A stretch of DNA of 64,000 bases from Saccharothrix obliqua. GTDB taxonomy: Bacteria > Actinomycetota > Actinomycetes > Mycobacteriales > Pseudonocardiaceae. Shown here one piece after another: positions 63,831-64,000 of this stretch (its first letter is position 1; each line of letters begins with the position of its first letter). The position numbers were made by a program, and so were the translations under genes. The notes beneath the pieces were generated by a model. That model ran no database searches. It worked only from the letters and a program-made list of their open reading frames with translations, and had not been told where the DNA came from. The DNA lies in the NCBI RefSeq assembly GCF_019375475.1, contig NZ_JAHXGQ010000004.1:682001-746000 (forward strand). The letters run 5' to 3'.

Positions 63831-64000
63831 TCACCCCACCCCCGTCGTGGCGAGGAGGAGGCCGACGGCGGGCAGGAAGTTGTTGACCTGGTGGGCCACC
63901 ACGCCGGCGAGCAGGTTGTCGCTGAACAGCCGGGCCAGGCCGATCGGGATGGACAGCACCAGCAGCAGCGGCGTGCGCAGCAGTTCCAGGTGGGCGAACG
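63831..64000 (-). CDS. CPBP-type intramembrane protease, C-terminal fragment
   Basis: Only the last 55 or so residues are in the window; the 5' part lies to the right. The sequence contains a hydrophobic helix (LLLVLSIPIGLARLF) and the motif AGVVAHQVNNFLPAVGLLLA, which fits the last conserved His...Asn motif of CPBP/Abi intramembrane metalloproteases. The stop TCA at 63831-63833 directly abuts the end of the proline-rich frame. Family assignment rests on this short end only. Confidence 0.6.
   Translation of the reverse strand, partial: FAHLELLRTPLLLVLSIPIGLARLFSDNLLAGVVAHQVNNFLPAVGLLLATTGVG

Overview
The window is very GC-rich DNA with strong G/C preference at third codon positions, GTG starts and dense translational coupling (GTGA/ATGA overlaps). 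It comes from an actinomycete, probably of the Saccharothrix/Actinosynnema/Lentzea kind; that placement is a judgement from gene style, not a search. About 57 kb is a non-ribosomal peptide (NRPS) biosynthetic gene cluster. The last 6 kb looks like ordinary chromosome.

Layout. (1) 1-1423: a truncated large ATP-binding regulator. (2) 1921-13211, plus strand: one coupled operon of kynurenine 3-monooxygenase-like enzyme, a small protein of unknown function, a two-module NRPS ending in a reductase (C-A-T-C-A-T-R), an MFS exporter and a LuxR-type regulator. (3) 13212-13461: four near-identical palindromes between two convergent LuxR-type genes. (4) 23036-13462, minus strand: MbtH, NRPS C-A-T-C-A-T, NRPS A-T-C and an HTH-only regulator. 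(5) 23167-28052: convergent NRPS C-A-T and stand-alone A-T. (6) 28187-31502, plus: flavin oxidase, extradiol-type dioxygenase, cis-diol-type dehydrogenase. (7) 38964-31556, minus: seven-gene operon of Rieske dioxygenase alpha and beta, a small protein, three-subunit molybdenum hydroxylase and a benzoylformate decarboxylase-like enzyme. (8) 39348-47812: P450, aldehyde dehydrogenase, exporter, SDR, FAD oxygenase, a possible regulator, methyltransferase. (9) 48151-57561, plus: coupled operon of cysteine dioxygenase, A-T NRPS, an NRPS with acyl-ligase-T-C-degenerate A-T-E, and type II thioesterase, closed by a strong hairpin. (10) 57935-64000: secreted beta-propeller, methyltransferase, C39-like protein, an SOS-box gene, erythromycin-esterase-like protein, phosphoribosyltransferase, a proline-rich mini-protein and a truncated membrane protease.

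How it may work together. By-eye specificity codes give Ser for two adenylation domains, Gly for one and a Val-like residue for another; four are unassigned. The assembly line is fragmented. Two A-T proteins lack a condensation domain, one protein ends in a condensation domain with nothing after it, and one A domain has lost its catalytic and binding motifs. Several steps must therefore occur between separate proteins. The Rieske dioxygenase, cis-diol dehydrogenase, extradiol dioxygenase and molybdenum hydroxylase form an aromatic ring-oxidation set. With the kynurenine monooxygenase it could act on a tryptophan-derived (quinoline or anthranilate) or benzoyl-type precursor. The chain is probably released reductively as an aldehyde or alcohol by the terminal reductase. 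The product cannot be named from the sequence.
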